A stretch of 48,280 bases of DNA, taken from assembly GCF_000829465.1 (NCBI RefSeq), contig NZ_JXAL01000009.1:59-48338 (forward strand). Reading direction: 5' to 3'. Below are positions 35,681 through 43,994 of the stretch, in pieces. A program made the translations under genes and the position numbers. The notes below the pieces were generated by a model. It did no database searches and had not been told where the DNA came from. It was given only the letters and a program-made list of their open reading frames with translations. The stretch is from Cohnella kolymensis (lineage in GTDB: Bacteria; Bacillota; Bacilli; Paenibacillales; Paenibacillaceae). Positions within the stretch are counted from its first letter, which is position 1; each line of letters starts with the position of its first letter.

Positions 35681-36913
35681 ATGGAGCAAAAAGCGAGGAT
35701 GACCTTTCGATTTGAGCCGCCCAAAAAGCCCGAGCCGAAACCGATTGAGCGACAGCGGAGGAGTACGGCCGTACAGCAGCAGGACAAGCAGGACCATGGA
35801 CTTTCGAGCGAAGTTCAGCCCCAGGTCGCTGTAGACGTGTTTGCGTCTTGGGACACGCCTTTTAATGATATCCATGCATTGGAGGAAATGATTCGCCGTT
35901 CCGACCCGGTCGCTCTGCGCCCGAGGGAACAGGCTCCTCCTGTTCTTAATGAAGTCGCTGAGGAAAAATGGAGCTTGACGGACGGACCCGAAATCGAACT
36001 TGACGCTGAGCCTCCGGCCGGCTGGCTGAGAACCGGGTTAGCCGCAAGAAACGGACCTTCGTGGTGGAGGGTTTTTCTATCGGTTACCGCCGCGGTTGCT
36101 ACGGGAGCGTTGTTCGGATATATGGTGTTGTCATTGTTCACCGGAGAACCTCTGTTTCCAAGCCGAACGGGGGGAGTGAACGAGCCGCCGACGCAGTCGT
36201 CGGTGCAAGCGGCCGGCGGCGCGCTGCCGACGGCTGCCGTCCCTGCTCAGGATGACGCCGTGACATCAACCCCGAATGGAGAGCAGGCAGTGTCGGAGAT
36301 TCCGGGTGATGTATACTATCTGCTGCAGTACGGCGTATTTCGCAGTGAAGACAGCATGCATGGAGCCGCGCAGGAGTTGGATGGGAAGGGGCTGGCGGCA
36401 GCGGCGGACACCAACGAAGGTTACCGGATCTACGCAGGCGTTGCGGCGACCCGTAACGAGGCTGAACTTCTGGCGGCGCAGATGTCCGGCACAGAAGTGT
36501 ACATTAAGCCGCTGGAAGGGGAACCGGTTACGATTTCCTCGACCGTGCATCCTCAAGGGCTGGCCGGTCTGATGAAATCAAGCGGAGAGCTGATCGGTTT
36601 GTTGACGGAATTCACGGCTGCCGGTTTGCAGGATAATGAACCCAAGGCGCTTAGCTCTGAGCATGCGGCTTCCCTGCAGCAAGCACACCGGGCATGGCTG
36701 CAGACAACCGCTGCTGCGGAAGGATTGAAGGGCGAAGCCAAAGAAGCCGGCAAATCGTTAATCCAGGCGTTGAATTCCGCCGTCATGTCTATGACGGAAT
36801 ATAACCGAAAACCTTCGCGCTATCATTTGTGGAGTGCCCAAACCGCAATCATGAAAGCTCTAATAGCGGATCGCGATATGCGGATAGGTCTGCAACCGCC
36901 TGTTAAGCCATAA
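35681..36913 (+). CDS. spoIIB: SPOR-domain membrane protein, SpoIIB-like
   Basis: A 410-residue bitopic protein. Residues 1-125 are cytoplasmic and charged, one membrane helix (about 128-150, WWRVFLSVTAAVATGALFGYMVLSLF) follows, and a disordered Ala/Pro/Thr linker leads to a SPOR-like domain (about 205-285: YYLLQYGVFRSEDSMHGAAQEL ... YIKPLEGEPV) that would bind denuded peptidoglycan at the septum. A helical C-terminal domain (290-410) completes it. In B. subtilis spoIIB lies between folC/comC and maf-radC and helps septal thinning and engulfment; order and architecture agree here, but sequence match cannot be tested. The ATG at 35681 has AAGGGGAG upstream; the longer frame from 35546 runs through the preceding terminator. 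Confidence 0.8.
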   Translation: MEQKARMTFRFEPPKKPEPKPIERQRRSTAVQQQDKQDHGLSSEVQPQVAVDVFASWDTPFNDIHALEEMIRRSDPVALRPREQAPPVLNEVAEEKWSLTDGPEIELDAEPPAGWLRTGLAARNGPSWWRVFLSVTAAVATGALFGYMVLSLFTGEPLFPSRTGGVNEPPTQSSVQAAGGALPTAAVPAQDDAVTSTPNGEQAVSEIPGDVYYLLQYGVFRSEDSMHGAAQELDGKGLAAAADTNEGYRIYAGVAATRNEAELLAAQMSGTEVYIKPLEGEPVTISSTVHPQGLAGLMKSSGELIGLLTEFTAAGLQDNEPKALSSEHAASLQQAHRAWLQTTAAAEGLKGEAKEAGKSLIQALNSAVMSMTEYNRKPSRYHLWSAQTAIMKALIADRDMRIGLQPPVKP

Positions 36914-36944
36914 TCACCGCGTGCTCCAATGGGACTTTAGAACG

Positions 36945-36978
36945 GGACAGCCTGCTTCCAAGGGGCTGTTCTTGTTTT
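36945..36978 (+). terminator. Terminator of spoIIB
   Basis: GGACAGCC (36945-36952) pairs with GGCTGTTC (36964-36971, one G-U pair), followed by TTGTTTTG. Confidence 0.7.
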
Positions 36979-36983
36979 GTGCA

Positions 36984-37012
36984 TTGTGCGACCTGTCAGA
37001 GAACCGTATAAT
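36984..37012 (+). promoter_or_regulatory. Sigma-A promoter upstream of DUF4321 gene and maf
   Basis: TTGTGC (36984-36989) and TATAAT (37007-37012) are 17 bases apart. Confidence 0.7.
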
Positions 37013-37052
37013 GAGAAGATGGGTGTCAAAAAATGGTGGGAGACGAGGAATT

Positions 37053-37295
37053 ATGAAGAAAAACGGATGGATTCTCCTCTTATATGTCACATTAGGTGTA
37101 TTGGCAGGCGCTTTGGTTGCCAAGTGGCTGCAAGAGGTTCCGGGTCTCAGCTTTTTGACCCGGGCGATCAGGATCAACTGGTCTCCGGCCGCGGATCTAT
37201 CGGTTATCAGCTATCACCTGAACTTAAACATTAATTTAACCCTGTTGAGCGTGATTGGCGCTATTGCGGCAATCTGGCTTTACCGCAGAAAGTAA
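37053..37295 (+). CDS. DUF4321 small membrane protein
   Basis: An 80-residue protein with two membrane helices, one at residues 6-24 (WILLLYVTLGVLAGALVAKWL) and one near 55-76, separated by a loop containing INWSPAADLSVISYHLNLNINL. This matches DUF4321, a small family found next to maf in Firmicutes; function unknown. The ATG at 37053 has GAGGA upstream and lies after a good promoter; the longer frame from 36921 runs through that promoter and is not used. It probably shares a message with maf, radC and perhaps mreB. Confidence 0.8.
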   Translation: MKKNGWILLLYVTLGVLAGALVAKWLQEVPGLSFLTRAIRINWSPAADLSVISYHLNLNINLTLLSVIGAIAAIWLYRRK

Positions 37296-37316
37296 TATCG
37301 AAAGGAAGTCGCCCTC

Positions 37317-37928
37317 ATGAGCAGCGCCTCCCCCGGCCGTCCGGCATTGATTCTCGCATCCTCATCTCCCCGGAGGCAAGAGCTGATTAAGATCTTGGGT
37401 CTCCCGCTTCAAGTCGTGCCGAGTCAAGCCGATGAGGATACCCCGAAGGATTGGACTCCGGTGCAGATTGTCGAGGGGCTGGCGCGAAGAAAGGCCGGTG
37501 CGGTCATAGAATCCCTTGCGGAACCGTCGGACAGGGATTCCATCGTTGTCGGCAGCGATACGATCGTTGTTTTGGACGACAAAGTTATGGGTAAGCCGAA
37601 AGATGAGGAAGAAGCTCGAAATATGCTGCATCAGTTGGCAGGCCGAACCCATGAAGTGTTCACAGGCGTGTCCTGCGTGCGGCCGTCCGACGGCCTTTCC
37701 GTAACTTCCCACCGTATTACCCGAGTGCGAATGAGAAGCTTGACTGAAGAGCAAATTGCCCGATATGTTGCGACGGGGGAGTCCAAGGATAAAGCCGGTG
37801 CATACGGGATCCAGGAGCTCGGCGCTTTGCTCGTCGATTCTATCGAAGGTGATTATTTTAACGTGGTTGGACTGCCGCTGTCGCTGCTTGCCGTTCAACT
37901 CGAACAATTCGGGGTCAGCCTTCCCTGA
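37317..37928 (+). CDS. maf: Maf-type nucleoside triphosphate pyrophosphatase
   Basis: A 203-residue Maf protein, which hydrolyses non-canonical or dTTP/UTP-type nucleotides and affects septum formation. The signature SSSPRRQELIKILG is at residues 15-28, the catalytic GSDTIVVLDDKVMGKP segment near 78-93 and the AGAYGIQELGALLVDSIEGDYFNVVGLP block at 161-188. All are intact. The ATG at 37317 follows AAAGGAAG and lies 21 bases after the DUF4321 gene. maf-radC-mreB order is the same as in B. subtilis. Confidence 0.96.
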   Translation: MSSASPGRPALILASSSPRRQELIKILGLPLQVVPSQADEDTPKDWTPVQIVEGLARRKAGAVIESLAEPSDRDSIVVGSDTIVVLDDKVMGKPKDEEEARNMLHQLAGRTHEVFTGVSCVRPSDGLSVTSHRITRVRMRSLTEEQIARYVATGESKDKAGAYGIQELGALLVDSIEGDYFNVVGLPLSLLAVQLEQFGVSLP

Positions 37929-37975
37929 CAAGCCAATTCCGCGGCCGACGCGGGTTTTGAAGGTAGGACGCGAAA

Positions 37976-38665
37976 GTGGAACAACGTTCATTCAGAATCA
38001 GGGAGATTCCAACCCAGGAGCGGCCGCGCGAACGTATGCAGCAGCAGGGCGCCTCGGCGCTAAGCCATGCCGAGCTGCTCGCCATATTGCTGCGTACGGG
38101 AACCAGCAATGAATCCTCGATCCACCTGGCTCAGCGCATTTTGAACGAATGCGGCGGACTGCGGAGCTTGGCGGAATGCAATTGGGACGATCTGACGCAT
38201 ATTCGCGGCATCGGGCCTGCGAAGGCGATTCAGCTTCAGGCGTCCATCGAACTGGGCCGGCGCATTGCGCGTTCCCGGCTGCCGGAGACGGTGAAGATCG
38301 GCTGTCCACAGGATGCCGCAGACCTGCTGATGGAGGATTTGCGGCGTTACCGGGAGGAGCATTTTGTCTGCTTGTTCCTGAATACGAAGAATCATGTCAT
38401 CGGACGGCAAACTTTATCCATTGGAAGCTTGAACGCTTCGATCGTTCATCCAAGAGAAGTATTTCGCGCCGCAATCCGGCGCAGCAGCGCATCCATCCTC
38501 TGCGCCCACAATCATCCCAGCGGGGATCCGACTCCAAGTCCGGAAGATATCCAGCTGACGAAGCGGTTGATGGAAGCGGGGCAGCTGATCGGAATCGATG
38601 TGCTGGACCATTTGGTAATCGGTGACAATCGCTATATTAGTTTGAAGGAAATGGGCTGCTTGTAA
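37976..38665 (+). CDS. radC: RadC-family JAMM protein
   Basis: A 229-residue RadC (YsxA) protein. The N-terminal helix-hairpin-helix region has HIRGIGPAKAIQLQASIELGRRI near residues 75-97; the C-terminal JAB/JAMM metalloprotease-like domain has the zinc motif HNHPSGDPTPSPED (about 178-191). The family is widespread, but its enzyme activity and any role in DNA repair are not established. The start is GTG at 37976 with AGGTAGGA upstream. The mreB promoter lies across its stop codon. Confidence 0.95.
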   Translation: MEQRSFRIREIPTQERPRERMQQQGASALSHAELLAILLRTGTSNESSIHLAQRILNECGGLRSLAECNWDDLTHIRGIGPAKAIQLQASIELGRRIARSRLPETVKIGCPQDAADLLMEDLRRYREEHFVCLFLNTKNHVIGRQTLSIGSLNASIVHPREVFRAAIRRSSASILCAHNHPSGDPTPSPEDIQLTKRLMEAGQLIGIDVLDHLVIGDNRYISLKEMGCL

Positions 38666-38671
38666 TATAAT
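38642..38671 (+). promoter_or_regulatory. Sigma-A promoter of mreB
   Basis: TTGAAG (38642-38647) and TATAAT (38666-38671) are 18 bases apart, overlapping the radC stop codon. Confidence 0.7.
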
Positions 38672-38704
38672 AATAAGGATTGTCTAGACCAGGAGGTACA
38701 GCAG

Positions 38705-39736
38705 ATGTTTGGAGGATTTACACGAGATTTGGGGATTGACCTAGGAACCGCAAACACACTTGTTTATGTAAAAGGAAGAGGCATCGTCGTTAGGGAGCCG
38801 TCCGTTGTGGCCCTGCGCACCGATACGAAGAAAATCGAGGCCGTCGGCGGCGACGCCAAAAGGATGATCGGACGCACACCGGGTAACATCGTCGCCATCC
38901 GTCCGATGAAAGACGGCGTAATCGCCGATTTCGAAACGACTGCGACCATGATCAAATACTTTATTCGCAGCGCCCAGAAGCCGCGCTCGATGTTCCCGCG
39001 CCATCCGAACGTAATGGTTTGCGTGCCTTCCGGTATTACAGCCGTAGAGAAACGCGCTGTCGAGGATGCAACCAAACAAGCCGGAGCTCGGGAAGCTTAT
39101 ACGATTGAAGAGCCGTTCGCGGCTGCCATCGGCGCCGATTTGCCTGTCTGGGAACCTACCGGCAGCATGGTGGTCGATATCGGCGGCGGGACGACGGAAG
39201 TTGCCGTCATTTCGCTCGGAGGCATTGTTACGAGCCGGTCGATCCGTATTGCCGGCGACGAAATGGACGAAGCGATCATCCAATATATTAAACGCCTTTA
39301 CAATCTGATGATCGGTGAGCGCACGTCGGAACAGCTCAAAATGGAAATCGGTTCTGCAACCCCGCTTGACCGTGTCGAATCCATCGAGATCCGCGGGCGC
39401 GATCTCGTAACCGGACTGCCCAAAACGCTTGCCATCACTTCGGACGAAGTGTCGGAAGCTTTGGCGGATACCGTGAATGCCATCATCGATGCCGTAAAAG
39501 TTACTTTGGAGAAATGTCCTCCGGAGCTTTCTGCAGATATTATGGACCGGGGAATCGTACTTACGGGCGGAGGAGCTTTGCTCCGTAATCTGGACAAGCT
39601 GCTGGCGCGGGAAACCGGCATGCCGGTTATCGTAGCCGAGAATCCGCTTGATTGTGTAGCCATTGGCACAGGCAGAGCATTGGATAACATACATCTCTTC
39701 AAATCCAAAGGCTCGGCATCCCGATCCGGCCGCTGA
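38705..39736 (+). CDS. mreB: Rod-shape actin homologue MreB
   Basis: MreB is the actin-like protein that guides lateral wall synthesis in rod cells. The 343-residue protein has the phosphate 1 motif [12 protein letters not shown] (residues 10-21), phosphate 2 [12 protein letters not shown] near 158-169 and the adenosine motif LTGGGALL near 285-292. The N-terminus [10 protein letters not shown] holds the amphipathic membrane-binding region. The start ATG 38705 follows AGGAGG. mreC and mreD follow, an arrangement shared by most rod-shaped bacteria. Confidence 0.97.
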   Translation: MFGGFTRDLGIDLGTANTLVYVKGRGIVVREPSVVALRTDTKKIEAVGGDAKRMIGRTPGNIVAIRPMKDGVIADFETTATMIKYFIRSAQKPRSMFPRHPNVMVCVPSGITAVEKRAVEDATKQAGAREAYTIEEPFAAAIGADLPVWEPTGSMVVDIGGGTTEVAVISLGGIVTSRSIRIAGDEMDEAIIQYIKRLYNLMIGERTSEQLKMEIGSATPLDRVESIEIRGRDLVTGLPKTLAITSDEVSEALADTVNAIIDAVKVTLEKCPPELSADIMDRGIVLTGGGALLRNLDKLLARETGMPVIVAENPLDCVAIGTGRALDNIHLFKSKGSASRSGR

Positions 39737-39771
39737 TAAGCAGCCGCTCTCATTGACGGGAAAGCAGGTGA

Positions 39772-40641
39772 GTGAAGATCTTTAAATTAATGCGTAACAA
39801 AAGGCCATTCATTCTTATGATCGGGCTCATCCTATTCATCGCCCTCATGGGTTTCACTTTAGGCCGTCCCCGTCTCACTTGGCCGGAGAGGTTTGTCAAC
39901 GACGCATTTGGGACTGCGCAAGGAGCATTGTACCGGCCGGTCGGAGCGGTTGCGGATTTCTTCCGCGACCTCGGCCGGCTTTCCGATGTATATAAGGAAA
40001 ATGAAGTCCTCCGCCGTACGGTGGCCAAGTATACACAGGATCAAATCCGCTTTAATTCGCTTGATGCGGAGAATGCCCGCCTGAAGGAAAAATTGTCGTT
40101 TACCGAACGTCAGAAGCAGTTCAATAATTACCGTTACATGATTGCACAGGTGGCAGGCGCGACGTCCAACCCGTATGAGAACACGATCAAAATCAACCTG
40201 GGTTCGCGAGACGGCCTCAAACCGCAGATGGCTGTGACGACCGAGGACGGCTTGGTCGGGCTGGTCAGCCGGGTGTCCAATTTCACATCCACCGTGACGC
40301 TCGTTACAAGTCTCGACGCGAATACCGCCAAAGGTATGCCTGTATCCGCAACGGTTCAAGGCAGGGAAACGGAATCATTCGGAATTATAGAATATGACGA
40401 ACAAACTCACACGCTCTTAATGACTAAAATCGACGAGAACGATCCTCTGCAAGAGAACGATACCGTCATCACTTCCGGCTATGGCGGCGTCTTCCCCAAG
40501 GGTATCGTGATCGGCACCGTAAAAAGCAAGCAAGTCGGGGACTTCGGTCTGACGCAGACCGCAACGATTACGCCTGCCGCCAAATTCGATCACCTTAGGG
40601 AAGTATTCGTTGTTGTCGCTCCCGACGTGGAAGGACCTTGA
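39772..40641 (+). CDS. mreC: Rod-shape protein MreC
   Basis: A 289-residue bitopic membrane protein: short basic N-terminus, one membrane helix (about residues 13-32, FILMIGLILFIALMGFTLG), a coiled-coil (about 65-105) and the beta-barrel periplasm-facing domain with NPYENTIKINLGSRDGLKPQMAV and ITSGYGGVFPKGIVIGTV. It couples MreB to the PBP-RodA machinery outside the membrane. The start is GTG 39772, with GGGAAAG about 7 bases upstream; the next in-frame ATG (39790) would cut off the basic N-terminus. Its stop overlaps the region just before mreD. Confidence 0.95.
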   Translation: MKIFKLMRNKRPFILMIGLILFIALMGFTLGRPRLTWPERFVNDAFGTAQGALYRPVGAVADFFRDLGRLSDVYKENEVLRRTVAKYTQDQIRFNSLDAENARLKEKLSFTERQKQFNNYRYMIAQVAGATSNPYENTIKINLGSRDGLKPQMAVTTEDGLVGLVSRVSNFTSTVTLVTSLDANTAKGMPVSATVQGRETESFGIIEYDEQTHTLLMTKIDENDPLQENDTVITSGYGGVFPKGIVIGTVKSKQVGDFGLTQTATITPAAKFDHLREVFVVVAPDVEGP

Positions 40642-40643
40642 CC

Positions 40644-41168
40644 ATGCGGATCAATCGGGTGATCATATGCACTTTGGCGCTCCTGATCGTGGAAAGTGCC
40701 GTTGTCCCGTGGCTGGTGCCTTCCGACTGGAGTGAACGTTTGCTTCCGCATCTGTCCTTTATCATGACGATGTTTGTCGCCGGATTTTCAGGCCGCCACA
40801 GGGCATTCTTATTCGGTCTCGGTTTCGGAATATTATCGGATATGCAGTATTACGGCTTCCTGATCGGACCCTATGCCTTCGGTATGGGATTGGTAGGTTA
40901 TTTGGCCGGACTTATCTCAGAACGCCGGACTTTCTCACTCGGTTTTTTTATGTGGCTGTTAATGGTTGCCGGCGTTGTGCTGGATACGCTCGTCTATTTC
41001 ATTTACAAATTGTTCAGCCTCACAGACCTTGCGCTAGGATTCGTCATGTACTGGCAGATCGCACCTACGGTATTGATTCAACTGCTGATTGCACTGATTC
41101 TCTACGTTCCGATTCGTCGATGGCTGGTTCATCCTTCGCTGTCTTCAGCAGATGAAAGCTCCGATTAA
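40644..41168 (+). CDS. mreD: Rod-shape protein MreD
   Basis: A 174-residue integral membrane protein with about five or six hydrophobic segments, of the MreD family. The conserved RXXXFLFGLGFGILSDMQYYGFLIGPYAF segment, split here for length as RAFLFGLGFGILSD and YYGFLIGPYAF, lies in the centre. MreD works with MreC and RodA in wall elongation. The ATG at 40644 is used because GGAAGGA is 8 bases upstream; TTG 40638 is an alternative. It begins three bases after the mreC stop. Confidence 0.92.
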   Translation: MRINRVIICTLALLIVESAVVPWLVPSDWSERLLPHLSFIMTMFVAGFSGRHRAFLFGLGFGILSDMQYYGFLIGPYAFGMGLVGYLAGLISERRTFSLGFFMWLLMVAGVVLDTLVYFIYKLFSLTDLALGFVMYWQIAPTVLIQLLIALILYVPIRRWLVHPSLSSADESSD

Positions 41169-41233
41169 CTACTCAGGCAGGAATTCTGCATGCTTAAGCA
41201 GAATTTCATTACACGTAGGGAGGAGCGGAAAAA

Positions 41234-41896
41234 GTGGCCGGCAAATCTCACATTACGATTAAGGGCACCAAAGAAGGCTTGGTGTTTCTCCTTGATGACC
41301 GGTGCGAATTCGTCACATTGCTGGACGAATTGCACAGCAAGCTCGACAAGCATGAGAAGCAGTTCACAGGACCGATCATACATGTTTTCATCAAGCTCGG
41401 TACCCGCATGTTGGAAGAAGAAGACAAGGAGCGGATCCGTTCCGTTATTCGCAGGCAAGGGAACCTGATCATCCAATCGATTGAAAGCAACCCTCCCGAG
41501 GCCGATGCGAACTCTTCCGCCGCTCCCGGCTTACATACGATGGCAGGCATTGTAAGGTCCGGCCAGACATTGGAGTTCGACGGGCACCTGCTTCTGTTGG
41601 GTGATGTCAATCCCGGAGGTGCGATACGCTGTACCGGCGACGTGTATGTGCTCGGAGCTCTTCGGGGAACGGTGCACGCGGGATCCTCCGGCAATGAGGC
41701 AGCGATCATCGCGGCTTCTTTGATGAAGCCGACGCAGCTTAGAATAGCGGAGATTATCAGCCGGCCTCCGGATGAATGGACGTCGGCGGAGCCTTGGATG
41801 GAATACGCATTCTTACGTGACGGCACGATGTCGATCGATAAGATGACGAGCCTGAGCCGCCACCGCAAGGAACTCATGCAGTTCAAAGGAGTGTAG
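41234..41896 (+). CDS. minC: Septum-site inhibitor MinC
   Basis: MinC prevents FtsZ ring assembly away from mid-cell, positioned by MinD. The 220-residue protein has the N-terminal FtsZ-inhibiting domain (IKGTKEGLVFLLDDRCEF) and the C-terminal beta-helix domain with GQTLEFDGHLLLLGDVNPGG and GDVYVLGALRGTVHAG, which binds MinD. The start is GTG 41234 with GGGAGGAG upstream. minD follows three bases after its stop, so they are one translational unit downstream of mreBCD. Confidence 0.95.
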   Translation: MAGKSHITIKGTKEGLVFLLDDRCEFVTLLDELHSKLDKHEKQFTGPIIHVFIKLGTRMLEEEDKERIRSVIRRQGNLIIQSIESNPPEADANSSAAPGLHTMAGIVRSGQTLEFDGHLLLLGDVNPGGAIRCTGDVYVLGALRGTVHAGSSGNEAAIIAASLMKPTQLRIAEIISRPPDEWTSAEPWMEYAFLRDGTMSIDKMTSLSRHRKELMQFKGV

Positions 41897-41899
41897 ATC

Positions 41900-42694
41900 A
41901 TGGGAGAAGCGATCGTTGTTACATCCGGTAAAGGCGGAGTGGGTAAAACCACGACTTCGGCCAACTTGGGTACTGCACTCGCGATAATGGGTAAAAAAGT
42001 GTGCATGGTCGACACGGATATCGGTTTGCGCAATCTGGATGTGGTTATGGGTCTTGAAAATCGGATTATCTACGATCTGATCGATGTCGCTGACGGCCGA
42101 TGCCGCGTTAACCAAGCACTGATCAAAGACAAGCGGTTCGACGAGCTGTATATGCTTCCCGCCGCCCAGACCAAAGACAAGAACGACATTACCCCGGATC
42201 AGGTCAGGCAAATTATCGAGAGCTTGAAGCCGGACTATGATTATGTGATCATCGACTGCCCCGCCGGCATTGAACAAGGATTCCGCAACGCCATCGCAGG
42301 AGCGGATCAGGCGATTGTGGTCACGACTCCGGAGAATGCCGCGGTCAGGGACGCAGACCGCGTCATCGGCTTGCTGGAGAAGGACCGTTTTCCGTCTCCT
42401 AAGCTTATCATCAATCGTATACGGCCGAACCTGCTCAAGAACGGCGATATGCTGGAAATCGACGACATTTGCCAGGTTCTAGCCATTGACTTGATCGGCA
42501 TCGTGCCGGATGATGAGATGGTGATTAGAGCCGCTAATCAGGGCGAGCCCACGGTAATGAACCCTTCTTCCCGTGCCGCGATCGCCTATCGTAATATCGC
42601 CCGCCGTATATTGGGAGAGACCGTCCCATTGTCGCAGCTGGATGATAAATCCGGCATGTTCCACAAGGTAAAGAAGTTTTTGGGAATGGGATGA
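41900..42694 (+). CDS. minD: Septum-site ATPase MinD
   Basis: A 264-residue ParA-type ATPase that binds the membrane in its ATP form and recruits MinC. The deviant Walker A GKGGVGKTT is at residues 10-18, the VDTDIGLRNLD switch segment at 39-49 and Walker B YVIIDCPAG near 116-124. The C-terminal amphipathic membrane helix is present (MFHKVKKFLGMG). Start ATG 41900 follows AAAGGAG. In Bacillus relatives MinD is placed at poles by DivIVA/MinJ rather than MinE, and no minE is seen here, consistent with that system. Confidence 0.97.
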   Translation: MGEAIVVTSGKGGVGKTTTSANLGTALAIMGKKVCMVDTDIGLRNLDVVMGLENRIIYDLIDVADGRCRVNQALIKDKRFDELYMLPAAQTKDKNDITPDQVRQIIESLKPDYDYVIIDCPAGIEQGFRNAIAGADQAIVVTTPENAAVRDADRVIGLLEKDRFPSPKLIINRIRPNLLKNGDMLEIDDICQVLAIDLIGIVPDDEMVIRAANQGEPTVMNPSSRAAIAYRNIARRILGETVPLSQLDDKSGMFHKVKKFLGMG

Positions 42695-42700
42695 GTTCGC

Positions 42701-43847
42701 TTGCTGAACCGACTTAAAAAAATGGACTGGCTGATGCTGATGATCCTCGGGTTATTTATGGCAATCAGCACCATCCTTATACGAAGCGCAACGCACGATA
42801 ACCCTCTATATGAGAGTTCCGACATCAAAACCCTCATGTTTTACGGGGTCGGTTTTGGTGTCGTCATTTTTTCCACCTTGATCGATTACCGTCTTATTCT
42901 TAAAACCTGGTATGTCTGGTATGCGCTTGGAATTATATTGCTCGTTCTCGTGTTTTTTTTTCGCAGAAGTGAAAAACGGAGCGCGCAGCTGGTTCAACCT
43001 GGGATTGTTCTCGTTTCAGCCTGCGGAAGTGATAAAGCTTTTTCTTATCATAGCAGTCGCAGCGATATTAGGACGCCGTGAAGGCGACCCGCTGCGGATG
43101 CGCAGCGATGTGCTGGTTGTAGCCGCCGCCGCTTTCATCCCGTTCCTTCTTGTTATGATGCAACCCGACTTGGGTAATGCGATCATTTACGTGTTCATCG
43201 TCCTCGGGATGCTGTGGATCGGAAACGTGCGTTATTCTTATGTGCTGATCGGATTGGCTGCGGTCGTAGGCGGGTTGCTGCTTTTTGTCACCTTATTCAA
43301 CAGCTTTAACACGGAAATCAAAACCTATTTGGACGGCCACGAAAAGGGTCACTGGTATGCCCGGATCAACACGTACATCCACCCCGACCAAGCCTCGGCC
43401 GACGAGAGCCGCCAATCTCAATACGCCCAGATCGCCATAGGCTCCGGCGGGTTAGCCGGCGACGGTTATATGCAGGGCGAATCGAAGCAAAAGCGATTCA
43501 TTCCCTACATGTATTCCGATTCCATCTTCGTGGTCGTAGGAGAAGAGTTCGGTTTCCAGGGAGCGGCCGTGCTGCTTCTCCTGTACTTCATCTTTATTTA
43601 TCGAATGATTCTGATCGCCTACAAGTGTTATGATTTGCGAGGCTCCTTTATCATCATAGGAATCGCGACCATGATGGTGTTCCAGATTTTTGAGAACATC
43701 GGGATGATGATCGGGCTAATGCCGATCACGGGCATTACGCTGCCGTTCATAAGCTACGGCGGCACGTCGCTGCTGCTCAACATGATGTCGATCGGACTCA
43801 TTTTCAGCATTCGGGCGCATCAGGAGAAATACGAGATGGACACTTAA
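42701..43847 (+). CDS. rodA: RodA/FtsW-type glycosyltransferase, frameshifted
   Basis: A SEDS-family lipid II polymerase, the elongation partner of MreBCD. The first frame (TTG 42701, near the minD stop) encodes four membrane segments and breaks at a run of nine T (42953-42961). The second frame resumes at AEVKNGARSWFNLG and continues through QPAEVIKLF, the QPDLGNA motif and the SYGGTS signature to the TAA at 43847. Removing one T gives a single protein of about 381 residues, normal for the family. The indel is probably a homopolymer error. Similarity between RodA, FtsW and SpoVE is high; context with mre genes favours RodA. Confidence 0.92.
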
Positions 43848-43848
43848 G

Positions 43849-43880
43849 CGGGAGCTTCTCCCGTTTTTTTTTTTTTTTTT
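43849..43880 (+). terminator. Terminator after rodA
   Basis: CGGGAG (43849-43854), a CTT loop, CTCCCG (43858-43863) and a run of 17 T (43864-43880). Confidence 0.95.
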
Positions 43881-43942
43881 GCCCGAATCCTGAACGGAAG
43901 GGATATCGAACTAAGATCCCTGACAGCTTGGTCTAATACCCG

Positions 43943-43982
43943 CTTGTCCGCCATAAGTTGATAGTGTAGAGATGCGGACAAG
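43943..43982. repeat. Inverted repeat ahead of spoIVFA, possible control site
   Basis: CTTGTCCGC (43943-43951) and GCGGACAAG (43974-43982) are perfect 9-bp arms 22 bases apart; the right arm runs into the AAGGAGG ribosome binding site of spoIVFA. A weak sigma-E-like -10 (CATAAGTT, 43952-43959) lies between the arms with TAATA 13 bases upstream. Confidence 0.5.
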
Positions 43983-43994
43983 GAGGGCTTTGCC

